In this document: positions 9,038-17,247 of the stretch, piece by piece
How positions within the stretch are numbered: position 1 is the stretch's first letter
How the letters are laid out: every line of letters begins with the position of its first letter
Origin: Streptomyces meridianus
Lineage (GTDB): Bacteria > Actinomycetota > Actinomycetes > Streptomycetales > Streptomycetaceae
DNA: 64,000 bases
Assembly: GCF_023703325.1 (NCBI RefSeq)
Contig: NZ_JAMQGM010000001.1
Span: forward strand, 318,612-382,611
Direction of reading: 5' to 3'
Notes under the pieces: model-generated
What the model saw: the letters and a program-made list of their open reading frames with translations, nothing else
Database searches by the model: none
Told to the model about the DNA's origin: nothing
Position numbers and translations under genes: made by a program

Positions 9038-11172
9038 GCAACATCCCCGAGACGGGCCGGAGCTCCCGCGTCACCATCCGGCTCGTCGCCATCCAGGTCC
9101 TGGTGTTCTCCCTGCTGGCCACTCTCGGCGGCCGGCTCTGGTACCTCCAGATCCGCAACGGCGACGAGTACAGCGCCGAAGCCGCCGGAAACCATGTCCA
9201 GCAGGTCGTCCAGCCCGCTGTCCGCGGATCCATCCTCGACGCCCGCGGCGTGCCGCTCGCCGACAACGAGACCCGCCTCGTCGTCTCGGCCAGCCGCACC
9301 GAGCTGATGAAGATGAAGGACGATGGGGAGGCCGTGCTCGCACGTCTCGCCGAGGTCCTCGACATGACCCCGGAAGAGGTGGCGGAGAAGGTCCGCCTCT
9401 GCGACTCCAAGACCCCGCAGCCCTGCTGGAACGGCTCGCCCTACCAGCCCATCCCGGTCACCGACGAGGCCACCACCCAGCAGGCCCTCCAGATCCGTGA
9501 GCGCGCCGAGGAGTTCCCCGGCATCACCGCCGAGCCGACTGCGGTACGCCGCTACCCGGCACCCGACAAGGCCCGCACCTCACAGGTCCTCGGATACCTC
9601 TCACCCGTCACCGACGAAGAGATCAAGAAGGCCGAGAACAGCCGCTCACCGCTGCTGCGTTCCGACCAGATCGGCCGCTCCGGTCTGGAACGCGCCTACG
9701 ACGACGCGCTCCGCGGCAAGGCCGGCGTCACCCGGTACGAGGTCGACAAGCTCGGCCGTGTGATGGGCGAGCAGCGCAACGACAAGTCCGAGGCCGGCTC
9801 CAGCGTCATCACCAGCATCGACTCCCGCGTCCAGGCCGTCGCGGAGAAGGAGCTGGAGAAGGCGATGAAGGAAGCCCGCAAGCAGATGGACCGCAACACC
9901 AACCGCCTCTACGAGGCGGATGCGGGCGCCGTCGTCGTCATGGAGGCCAAGACCGGCCGGGTGGTCGCGATGGCGTCCAACCCGGATTACGACCCCAACG
10001 CGTGGGTCGGCGGAATCTCGGGCAAGGACTACGCCCGGATGACCGACAAGAAGTCCAACTACCCGCTGTTGAACCGGGCGATCCAGGGCCAGGCGGCACC
10101 CGGCTCGATCTTCAAGGTCGTCTCCACGGCCGCCGCGCTCCAGGCCGGGTACGACTTCGACGGCCGCTACAACTGCGGCAGTTCGTACAGCATCGGCAAC
10201 CAGGTCTTCAAGAACTTCGAGTCGCAGAACCACGGGCCCATCTCCCTGGGCCGCGCGCTCGAGGTCTCCTGTGACACGGTCTTCTACGCGCTCGGCCACG
10301 AGCAGTGGCGCAAGGACGGCGGACTCACTCCCCACAAGGACGCCAAGAACTGGTTCTACCGGACTGCCCACCAGTTCGGCCTGGGCGCCGAGACCGGCAT
10401 CGACCTCCCCAACGAGGTCACCGGCCGAGTCCCCGACCGGAAGTGGAAGAAGGACTTCTGGAAGGCCAACAAGGACAACTGGTGCAAGATCGCCAAGAAG
10501 TGGCCGGAGAAGAAGGACTACGTCACGCAGCTCTCCCGCGAGAACTGCCTCGAAGGCATGAAGCTGCACGCCTTCGACTCGGTCAACTACTCGATCGGAC
10601 AGGGTGACACCCTCGTCACCCCCATCCAGATGGCGGCCATCTACGGCGCCATCAGCAACGGCGGCACCCTCTACAACCCCACGGTCGGCAAGGCGATCGT
10701 CAGTCCCGACGGCAAGCGCGTCGAGCGGATCGAGCCCAAGTCCCACGCCAAGCTGCCGATCAGCAAGGCCAACCTCGCCAAGATGGACAAGGCGCTCGAG
10801 GGCGTCGCCACGCGGGGCACCGCCGCCTGGCGGTTCGGCGGCTGGCCCCAGGACAAGATCGCGATGCACGCCAAGACGGGTACCGCAGAGGTCTACGGCA
10901 AACAGACCACGTCCTGGTTCGCGACCTACACCAAGGACTACGCGATCGTCATGACGATCTCCCAGGGTGGTACGGGATCCGGCGCCTCGGGCCCTGCCGT
11001 GCGCAACATCTACAACGCGCTGTACGGCGTGGGCGGCAAGGGCGGCATCAACAAGAAGAAGGCCCTCCTGTACAAGCCGCAGGACGAGCTGCCGAAAATC
11101 GGCAAGGACGGCACCATCGAATCCCCCGAACCGCCCAAGAAGCCCGTCAAGGTCGGACGGAGGAGCGAGTGA
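9034..11172 (+). CDS. mrdA: Class B penicillin-binding protein 2 (transpeptidase)
   Basis: Bitopic DD-transpeptidase that cross-links peptidoglycan together with RodA. The product is 712 aa. One N-terminal helix (about residues 14-36) is followed by the PBP dimer domain and the transpeptidase domain. The catalytic SxxK is S358-I-F-K361, the second motif is SCD at 412-414 (S-x-D as in PBP2 proteins), and KTG is at 614-616. The GTG start overlaps the mreD stop by four bases and the stop overlaps the rodA start by four bases. A Lys/Trp-rich insertion (about residues 465-500) lies between the second and third motifs. The C-terminus is basic. Confidence 0.95.
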   Translation: MSNIPETGRSSRVTIRLVAIQVLVFSLLATLGGRLWYLQIRNGDEYSAEAAGNHVQQVVQPAVRGSILDARGVPLADNETRLVVSASRTELMKMKDDGEAVLARLAEVLDMTPEEVAEKVRLCDSKTPQPCWNGSPYQPIPVTDEATTQQALQIRERAEEFPGITAEPTAVRRYPAPDKARTSQVLGYLSPVTDEEIKKAENSRSPLLRSDQIGRSGLERAYDDALRGKAGVTRYEVDKLGRVMGEQRNDKSEAGSSVITSIDSRVQAVAEKELEKAMKEARKQMDRNTNRLYEADAGAVVVMEAKTGRVVAMASNPDYDPNAWVGGISGKDYARMTDKKSNYPLLNRAIQGQAAPGSIFKVVSTAAALQAGYDFDGRYNCGSSYSIGNQVFKNFESQNHGPISLGRALEVSCDTVFYALGHEQWRKDGGLTPHKDAKNWFYRTAHQFGLGAETGIDLPNEVTGRVPDRKWKKDFWKANKDNWCKIAKKWPEKKDYVTQLSRENCLEGMKLHAFDSVNYSIGQGDTLVTPIQMAAIYGAISNGGTLYNPTVGKAIVSPDGKRVERIEPKSHAKLPISKANLAKMDKALEGVATRGTAAWRFGGWPQDKIAMHAKTGTAEVYGKQTTSWFATYTKDYAIVMTISQGGTGSGASGPAVRNIYNALYGVGGKGGINKKKALLYKPQDELPKIGKDGTIESPEPPKKPVKVGRRSE

Positions 11173-12362
11173 CGTCCCAGCGCTTCTTCATCCGCCGCTA
11201 CACCCCTGAGCTCGGCGCCTGGGCCCGTCTCACCGCCCGTGACTCCCTGGTCCGCCGCCTGGACTGGATCCTGCTCGGCGCCTGCCTGATGCTGTCGGTG
11301 ATCGGCACGCTGCTGGTCTGGTCGGCGACCCGGAACCGGACCGAGCTCAACTCCGGTGACACCTACGCCTATCTGCTCAAGCACCTGATCAACATCGGCA
11401 TCGGTGTGGCCCTGATGGTCGGTACGGTCTGGCTCGGCCACCGCACACTGCGAACGGCCGTCCCGTTCCTGTACGGCCTGTCCGTGCTGCTCGTCACCCT
11501 GGTCCTCACCCCGCTCGGCGCCACCATCAACGGCGCCCACGCCTGGATCAAGGCCGGCGGCCTCTCGCTGCAGCCGTCCGAGTTCTGCAAGATCACGATC
11601 ATCCTGGGCATGGCGATGCTGCTCGCAGCTCGTGTCGACGCGGGGGACCGGCTGCACCCGGACCACCGCACCGTCATGCAGGCCCTGGGCATGGCGGTGC
11701 TGCCGATGGCGATCACCATGCTGATGCCGGACCTCGGCTCGGTGATGGTGATGGCCGTCATCGTTCTCGGTGTGCTGCTGGCCTCCGGGGCGTCCAACCG
11801 CTGGGTGATCGGGCTCTGCACCACCGGCGCCGTCGGTGCTGTCATGGTGTGGCAGCTGGGCGTGCTGGACGAGTACCAGATCAACCGGTTCGCGGCCTTC
11901 GCCAACCCCGAACTCGACCCGGCCGGCGTCGGATACAACACCAACCAGGCACGCATTGCCATCGGTTCCGGCGGACTGCTCGGCAAGGGCCTCTTCCACG
12001 GCTCCCAGACCACCGGCCAGTTCGTGCCCGAGCAGCAGACCGACTTCATCTTCACCGTCGCGGGCGAGGAGCTCGGGTTTCTCGGCGCCGGCCTGATCAT
12101 CCTGCTCCTGGGCATCGTCATGTGGCGGTGCTGCCGGATCGCCCGGGACACCACGGAGCTGTACGGCACGATCGTCGCCGCCGGCATCACCGCCTGGTTC
12201 GCCTTCCAGGCCTTCGAGAACATCGGAATGACGCTGGGCATCATGCCCGTCGCGGGCCTTCCGCTGCCGTTCGTCAGCTACGGCGGCACATCGATGTTCG
12301 CCGTCTGGATCGCGATCGGGCTCCTGCTGTCCATCCGCATCCAGCGGCCCGTCTCCGCCTGA
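11169..12362 (+). CDS. rodA: SEDS peptidoglycan polymerase RodA (Sfr-like)
   Basis: FtsW/RodA/SpoVE-family glycosyltransferase, 397 aa, with about ten transmembrane helices. Family hallmarks visible are NGAHAWIKAGG followed by LQPSEFCKI, the long loop before GEELGFLGA, and the terminal PLPFVSYGGTS motif. It polymerises lipid II with the class B PBP encoded immediately upstream. From memory the S. coelicolor orthologue is called Sfr and acts in sporulation. It is the last gene of the mre cluster. Confidence 0.95.
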   Translation: MTSQRFFIRRYTPELGAWARLTARDSLVRRLDWILLGACLMLSVIGTLLVWSATRNRTELNSGDTYAYLLKHLINIGIGVALMVGTVWLGHRTLRTAVPFLYGLSVLLVTLVLTPLGATINGAHAWIKAGGLSLQPSEFCKITIILGMAMLLAARVDAGDRLHPDHRTVMQALGMAVLPMAITMLMPDLGSVMVMAVIVLGVLLASGASNRWVIGLCTTGAVGAVMVWQLGVLDEYQINRFAAFANPELDPAGVGYNTNQARIAIGSGGLLGKGLFHGSQTTGQFVPEQQTDFIFTVAGEELGFLGAGLIILLLGIVMWRCCRIARDTTELYGTIVAAGITAWFAFQAFENIGMTLGIMPVAGLPLPFVSYGGTSMFAVWIAIGLLLSIRIQRPVSA

Positions 12363-12459
12363 CGTCACGGCGGCGTCCCGGGCCCGGGACGGCCGTGTGT
12401 CGTGCGCGCAGGTTTCGCCGCCCTGTCCGGACGGTGCGAGGGCGACTACATTCGGCATC

Positions 12460-14001
12460 ATGGCCGACAAAGTGCGAGAGATCGAACGAAAGTACGATTC
12501 CTCGGGCGGAGATCTTCCCGACCTGCGGGACATCGCCGGGGTGGCGACGGTCGCGGACGAGGGCGTCCACGCCCTCGACGCCACCTACTACGACACCCCC
12601 GACGAACGCCTGGCGACCGCAGGGATCACCCTGCGCCGGCGCACCGGCGGCGACGACGAGGGCTGGCACCTCAAACTGCCCGCCGACGCCGCAGCGAACG
12701 GCGACGCGCGGGACGAGATCCACGCCCCCCTCTCCGACGAGGTGCCGCGCCGCCTGGCTTCGCTGGTCCGCGTACACACCCGCGACCGGGACCTGGTTCC
12801 CGTCATGCGACTGCGCACCGAGCGCCGCATCCGCCGGCTCCACGACGCCGACGGCGCTGTCCTCGCCGACGTCGCCGTCGACCGGGTCGAGGCGCAACGG
12901 CTGCACGGCGGCGACTCCGCCACGACCTGGGCGGAGACCGAGGTGGAGCTCGCCGGCGCGACCCCTCCCGCATTCCTCGACGGTGTGGAACGGCATCTGC
13001 TGGCCGCCGGACTGGTCCGGGCGGACGTCCCCTCGAAGCTGGCGCGCGCCCTGGAACGCACCCGGCCCCGCACCGAACGTGCCGGGAAGACCCGGGCCGC
13101 TGCCCGGCGCAAGCCGGTGACGGCCGGCGACCACGTCCTGGCCTACGTGCGTGCGCAGGCGGACGAGATCGTCCGGCTGGATCCCGCGGTGCGCCTCGAA
13201 GCCCCCGACTCGGTGCACCGGATGCGCGTCGCCTGCCGCCGGCTGCGCAGCGCCCTGCGGACCTACCGCAACGTCCTCGACCGGGCCGCAACCGACCCTG
13301 TCATCACCGAACTGTCCTGGCTGGCAGGAGAGTTGGGTCTGGACCGGGACCGCGAGGTGCTCAGTGCACGCCTGCACGAGGAACTGAACGCCCTGCCACA
13401 CGAACTGCTGATCGGCTCTCCGCGGGGACAGCTGCGCACCTGGGACAACGCTCAGCATGCCGACACCCGCCGGCACGTCAACCGGGTCCTTGACGCAGAC
13501 CGCTACCTCGCACTGCTCGGAACCCTCGACACTCTGCTCGACGACCCTCCGCTGCTGCCCGCCGCCTCCCGCAAGCCGCGCGGCGTCATGCGCAAGGCGG
13601 TGCTGCGCGACCTCGACCGGCTCACGGTCCGGATCGACCGCGCGCTGGGCCTCCCGCCGGGAGAGGAGCGTGACCTGGCTCTGCACGAGGCCCGCAAGGC
13701 CGCCAAGCGCACCCGTTACGGAGCGGAGGCGGCCCGGCCGGTCCTGGGGAAGCCGGCCCGGCGGATGGTGAAGCGGATGAAGTCGCTCCAGACCGTGCTC
13801 GGCGATCACCAGGATTCCGTTGTCGCCCGTGAGGCCCTGCTCGGTCTCGCGGCCCGCACTCACTCGTCCGGTGAGAACGCCTTCACGTTCGGTGTCCTGT
13901 ACGGGCGCGAGGAGCAGCGCGCCGCCGCCCGGGAGGCCGAGCTCGGGAAGGTGTGGCGGGAGGTCGCGGGAAGAAAGCTGCGGGCCGGCCTCGGTGGCTG
14001 A
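12460..14001 (+). CDS. CYTH and CHAD domain protein
   Basis: Two-domain protein of 513 aa. Residues 1-205 form a CYTH triphosphate-tunnel domain with the EIERKY (ExExK-type) metal/triphosphate motif at the start. Residues about 215-500 form a CHAD domain of helices carrying conserved His and Arg/Lys (for example VHRMRVACRRLRSALRTYR and KAAKRTRYGAEAARP). CHAD domains bind polyphosphate and CYTH domains hydrolyse or bind inorganic triphosphate, so a role in polyphosphate or triphosphate metabolism is likely but not shown here. A TACATT box at 12447-12452 ends seven bases before the ATG, suggesting a leaderless transcript separate from rodA. Confidence 0.88.
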   Translation: MADKVREIERKYDSSGGDLPDLRDIAGVATVADEGVHALDATYYDTPDERLATAGITLRRRTGGDDEGWHLKLPADAAANGDARDEIHAPLSDEVPRRLASLVRVHTRDRDLVPVMRLRTERRIRRLHDADGAVLADVAVDRVEAQRLHGGDSATTWAETEVELAGATPPAFLDGVERHLLAAGLVRADVPSKLARALERTRPRTERAGKTRAAARRKPVTAGDHVLAYVRAQADEIVRLDPAVRLEAPDSVHRMRVACRRLRSALRTYRNVLDRAATDPVITELSWLAGELGLDRDREVLSARLHEELNALPHELLIGSPRGQLRTWDNAQHADTRRHVNRVLDADRYLALLGTLDTLLDDPPLLPAASRKPRGVMRKAVLRDLDRLTVRIDRALGLPPGEERDLALHEARKAAKRTRYGAEAARPVLGKPARRMVKRMKSLQTVLGDHQDSVVAREALLGLAARTHSSGENAFTFGVLYGREEQRAAAREAELGKVWREVAGRKLRAGLGG

Positions 14002-14096
14002 GGCGTGCACGCACGCCGTGGGCGGAGCCGTCCGGCGGCTTGCGCCGTTCGCGGTACGCTGGGTGGTCCCCCAGTCAGCTCATGAGAGACATCGCG

Positions 14097-16025
14097 ATGC
14101 CTGTCGAGTCGGTCTTCCCGCGCCTGGAAGCGCTTCTCCCGCACGTCCAGAAGCCGATCCAGTACGTCGGTGGAGAGCTCAACTCCACCGTCAAGGACTG
14201 GGACGCCTGTGATGTGCGATGGGCGCTGATGTACCCCGACGCCTACGAGGTCGGCCTGCCCAACCAGGGCGTCATGATCCTTTACGAGGTGCTCAACGAG
14301 CGCGAGGGCGTGCTCGCCGAGCGCACGTACAGCGTGTGGCCGGACCTCGAGGAACTCATGCGGGAGCACCGGGTGCCGCAGTTCACTGTGGACTCCCACC
14401 GCCCCGTCAGCGCCTTCGACGTGTTCGGTGTCTCCTTCTCCACCGAGCTGGGCTACACCAACCTGCTGACCGCGCTGGATCTGGCCGGTATCCCGATCGA
14501 GGCGAAGGACCGGACCGTCGAACATCCGCTGGTGCTCGCCGGCGGTCACGCGGCGTTCAACCCGGAGCCCATCGCCGACTTCATCGACTGCGCGGTGGTC
14601 GGCGACGGCGAGCAGGCGGTCCTCGAGATCACCGAGATCATTCGCGCCTGGAAGGCCGAGGGCAGCCCCGGCGGCCGGGACGAGGTACTGCTGCGGCTGG
14701 CCCGCACGGGCACCGTCTACGTCCCGAAGTTCTATGACGTGGAGTACCTCGCCGACGGCCGGATCAGCCGCGTCGTCCCGAACGCCTCGGGCGTGCCGTG
14801 GCGGGTGTCCAAGCACACCGTGATGGACCTCGACGAGTGGCCCTACCCGAAGCAGCCCCTGGTCCCGCTCGCGGAGACCGTGCACGAGCGGATGTCCGTG
14901 GAGATCTTCCGCGGCTGTACCCGTGGCTGCCGTTTCTGCCAGGCCGGCATGATCACGCGCCCGGTCCGCGAGCGCAGCATCACCGGCATCGGCGAGATGG
15001 TCGACAAGGGCCTGAAGAACACCGGCTTCGAGGAGGTCGGCCTGCTGTCCCTGTCCTCGGCCGACCATACCGAGATCGGTGACATCGCCAAGGGACTCGC
15101 GGACCGCTACGAAGAGGACAAGATCGGCCTGTCGCTGCCGTCCACCCGGGTCGACGCGTTCAACATCGACCTGGCCAACGAGCTGACCCGCAACGGCCGC
15201 CGCTCGGGCCTGACCTTCGCACCCGAGGGCGGATCCGAGCGCATCCGCAAGGTCATCAACAAAATGGTCTCGGAGGAGGACCTGATCCGGACCGTCGCCA
15301 CCGCCTACGGCAACGGCTGGCGCCAGGTGAAGCTGTACTTCATGTGCGGCCTGCCGACCGAGACCGACGACGACGTCCTGCAGATCGGCGACATGGCGGT
15401 CAACGTCATCGCCAAGGGCCGTGAGGTCTCCGGGCGGAACGACATCCGCTGCACCGTGTCCATCGGCGGGTTCGTGCCCAAGCCGCACACCCCGTTCCAG
15501 TGGGCGCCGCAGTTGTCCGCGGAGGAGACCGACGCGCGGCTCGGCAAGCTCCGCGACAAGATCCGCGGGGACAAGAAGTACGGCCGTTCCATCGGTTTCC
15601 GGTACCACGACGGCAAGCCGGGCATCGTCGAGGGCCTGCTCTCGCGCGGCGACCGCCGGGTCGGCAGCGTCATCCGCGCCGTCTACGAGGACGGCGGCCG
15701 CTTCGACGGCTGGCGCGAGCACTTCAGCTACGACCGCTGGATGGAGTGCGCCGGCAGCACGCTGCCCGAGCAGGGCGTCGACGTCGACTGGTACACCACC
15801 CGCGAGCGCACCTACGAGGAAGTCCTGCCCTGGGACCACCTGGACTCCGGGCTGGACAAGGACTGGCTCTGGGAGGACTGGCAGGACTCCCTCGACGAGA
15901 CCGAGGTCGAGGACTGCCGCTGGACGCCGTGCTTCGACTGCGGTGTCTGTCCGCAGATGGACACCGAGATCCAGATCGGCCCCACCGGCAAGAAGCTGCT
16001 CCCGCTCACGGTCGTCAACGAGTAG
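14097..16025 (+). CDS. TIGR03960-type B12-binding/radical SAM protein
   Basis: The product is 642 aa from ATG 14097 (MPVESVFPRLE), which has GAGAGA at 14084-14089 as ribosome binding site. An ATG at 14082 would add five residues. The N-terminal part resembles a B12-binding-like fold. The radical SAM cluster motif is CTRGCRFC with C274, C278 and C281, followed by SLSSADHTEIGD and FAPEGGSERIR segments typical of this family. A Cys-rich C-terminus (CFDCGVC) may hold a second cluster. It is followed by its regular partner, the TIGR03936/DUF2344 gene, then rne. The substrate is unknown; an RNA or ribosome modification is a reasonable guess from the neighbourhood. Confidence 0.88.
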   Translation: MPVESVFPRLEALLPHVQKPIQYVGGELNSTVKDWDACDVRWALMYPDAYEVGLPNQGVMILYEVLNEREGVLAERTYSVWPDLEELMREHRVPQFTVDSHRPVSAFDVFGVSFSTELGYTNLLTALDLAGIPIEAKDRTVEHPLVLAGGHAAFNPEPIADFIDCAVVGDGEQAVLEITEIIRAWKAEGSPGGRDEVLLRLARTGTVYVPKFYDVEYLADGRISRVVPNASGVPWRVSKHTVMDLDEWPYPKQPLVPLAETVHERMSVEIFRGCTRGCRFCQAGMITRPVRERSITGIGEMVDKGLKNTGFEEVGLLSLSSADHTEIGDIAKGLADRYEEDKIGLSLPSTRVDAFNIDLANELTRNGRRSGLTFAPEGGSERIRKVINKMVSEEDLIRTVATAYGNGWRQVKLYFMCGLPTETDDDVLQIGDMAVNVIAKGREVSGRNDIRCTVSIGGFVPKPHTPFQWAPQLSAEETDARLGKLRDKIRGDKKYGRSIGFRYHDGKPGIVEGLLSRGDRRVGSVIRAVYEDGGRFDGWREHFSYDRWMECAGSTLPEQGVDVDWYTTRERTYEEVLPWDHLDSGLDKDWLWEDWQDSLDETEVEDCRWTPCFDCGVCPQMDTEIQIGPTGKKLLPLTVVNE

Positions 16026-16135
16026 GACCGGCTCGGAGCCGCCGGGACCAGGGGGCGGGCCTGCTGGGGCGAGGGTTCCGGGGCAGGTCCGCGGCTTGTG
16101 CCCGGGTCCCGGGAACCAGCGGTGGCCGGCACACG

Positions 16136-16184
16136 TAATCTGGATGGCAGTACGACGGAACTCACGAAGGACTGAACGACACTG
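16136..16184 (+). promoter_or_regulatory. Possible promoter, RBS and CTG start for the DUF2344 gene
   Basis: TAATCT (16136-16141) looks like a -10. GAAGGA (16166-16171) is a good ribosome binding site placed 10 bases before an in-frame CTG (16182-16184). The first conventional start, GTG 16224, has no ribosome binding site. Between the upstream stop (TGA 16173-16175) and 16224 there is no ATG, GTG or TTG in frame. Confidence 0.5.
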
Positions 16185-16223
16185 GGCAAGCGACAGCCCG
16201 AGGGCCCGCCGCCAGCACCCGCG

Positions 16224-17027
16224 GTGCAGCGCATTCGCCTGCGCTACACCAAGCGCGGCCGCCTCCGGTTCACCAGCCACCGCGATTTCCAGCGCGCCTT
16301 CGAGCGGGCCCTGCGACGGGCCGAGGTGCCGATGGCGTACTCGGCGGGCTTCACCCCGCACCCGAAGGTGTCGTACGCCAATGCCGCACCCACCGGCACG
16401 GGCAGCGAGGCCGAGTACCTCGAGATCGCCCTCACCGAGCAGCGGGACCCGGAGAAGCTGCGCCTGCTCCTCGACGAGTCGATGCCGACCGGGCTCGACA
16501 TCGTGGACGCCGTGGAGGCACGGACGTCCGGTCTCGCCGAGCGGCTGGAGGCCTCGGTCTGGCAGATCAGGCTGCCCGGTGCGGACCGGACGGAGGCCGC
16601 CGGTGCCGTGCAGACGTTCCTCGCGGCCGGAACGGTCGAGGTCGAGCGGCGGACGAAGAGCGGGATGCGGACCTTCGATTCCCGCGCCGCCGTGAAGCGC
16701 CTCGAGGTCGTCGACGACGCGGGTGATGGGCCGGTGGACGACGCCTGTGCGATACTGCGGCTGGTTGTTCGGCATTCCACACCTGCCGTGCGACCCGACG
16801 ACGTCCTGTCCGGTCTCCGCGCCACGGCCGACCTGGCGCCGCCGGTCCCCGCTGCGGTGACCAGGCTGGCGCAGGGGCCGCTCGATGAGGAGACCGGCAC
16901 GGTGACCGACCCGCTCGCGTCCGACCGCGAGGCAGCCACGGCCGTCCGATTCGCGGCCGCCGGGCCGGCCTCCCCTCCGGCAGTTCAGGAGGGCCCCTCG
17001 GCGGAGGCGCCGGATGGTTCGGCCTGA
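16224..17027 (+). CDS. TIGR03936/DUF2344 protein, partner of the radical SAM protein
   Basis: The product is 267 aa from GTG 16224, or 281 aa if translation begins at CTG 16182, which has the better ribosome binding site. The core begins VQRIRLRYTKRGRLRFTSH and contains TPHPKVSYANA, the hallmarks of the DUF2344 family. In several other phyla this domain is fused to or adjacent to TIGR03960 radical SAM proteins, as here. A loosely conserved Ala/Glu-rich tail follows from about residue 150. Its function is unknown, though it is probably an accessory to the upstream enzyme. Confidence 0.85.
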   Translation: MQRIRLRYTKRGRLRFTSHRDFQRAFERALRRAEVPMAYSAGFTPHPKVSYANAAPTGTGSEAEYLEIALTEQRDPEKLRLLLDESMPTGLDIVDAVEARTSGLAERLEASVWQIRLPGADRTEAAGAVQTFLAAGTVEVERRTKSGMRTFDSRAAVKRLEVVDDAGDGPVDDACAILRLVVRHSTPAVRPDDVLSGLRATADLAPPVPAAVTRLAQGPLDEETGTVTDPLASDREAATAVRFAAAGPASPPAVQEGPSAEAPDGSA

Positions 17028-17247
17028 GGACCGCCGTCGTCGCGTCGCCGAGGAACCAGGGAGCCACCCGGGTCCGGCAGACGCACTGACCAGGAGACTT
17101 TCGCCGGTCCCGCCCTGACGGACCCGGCGAGTGAGACAACAGCTCCCGTGCGGCGCCCACGCCCCCGGAGAGCGGGACGCGAACATCAGCGGCCCGCTCC
17201 CGGAACAGGGCGCGGCGCCCGGGAGCGTAGACGGGAGAACCGCCCGC

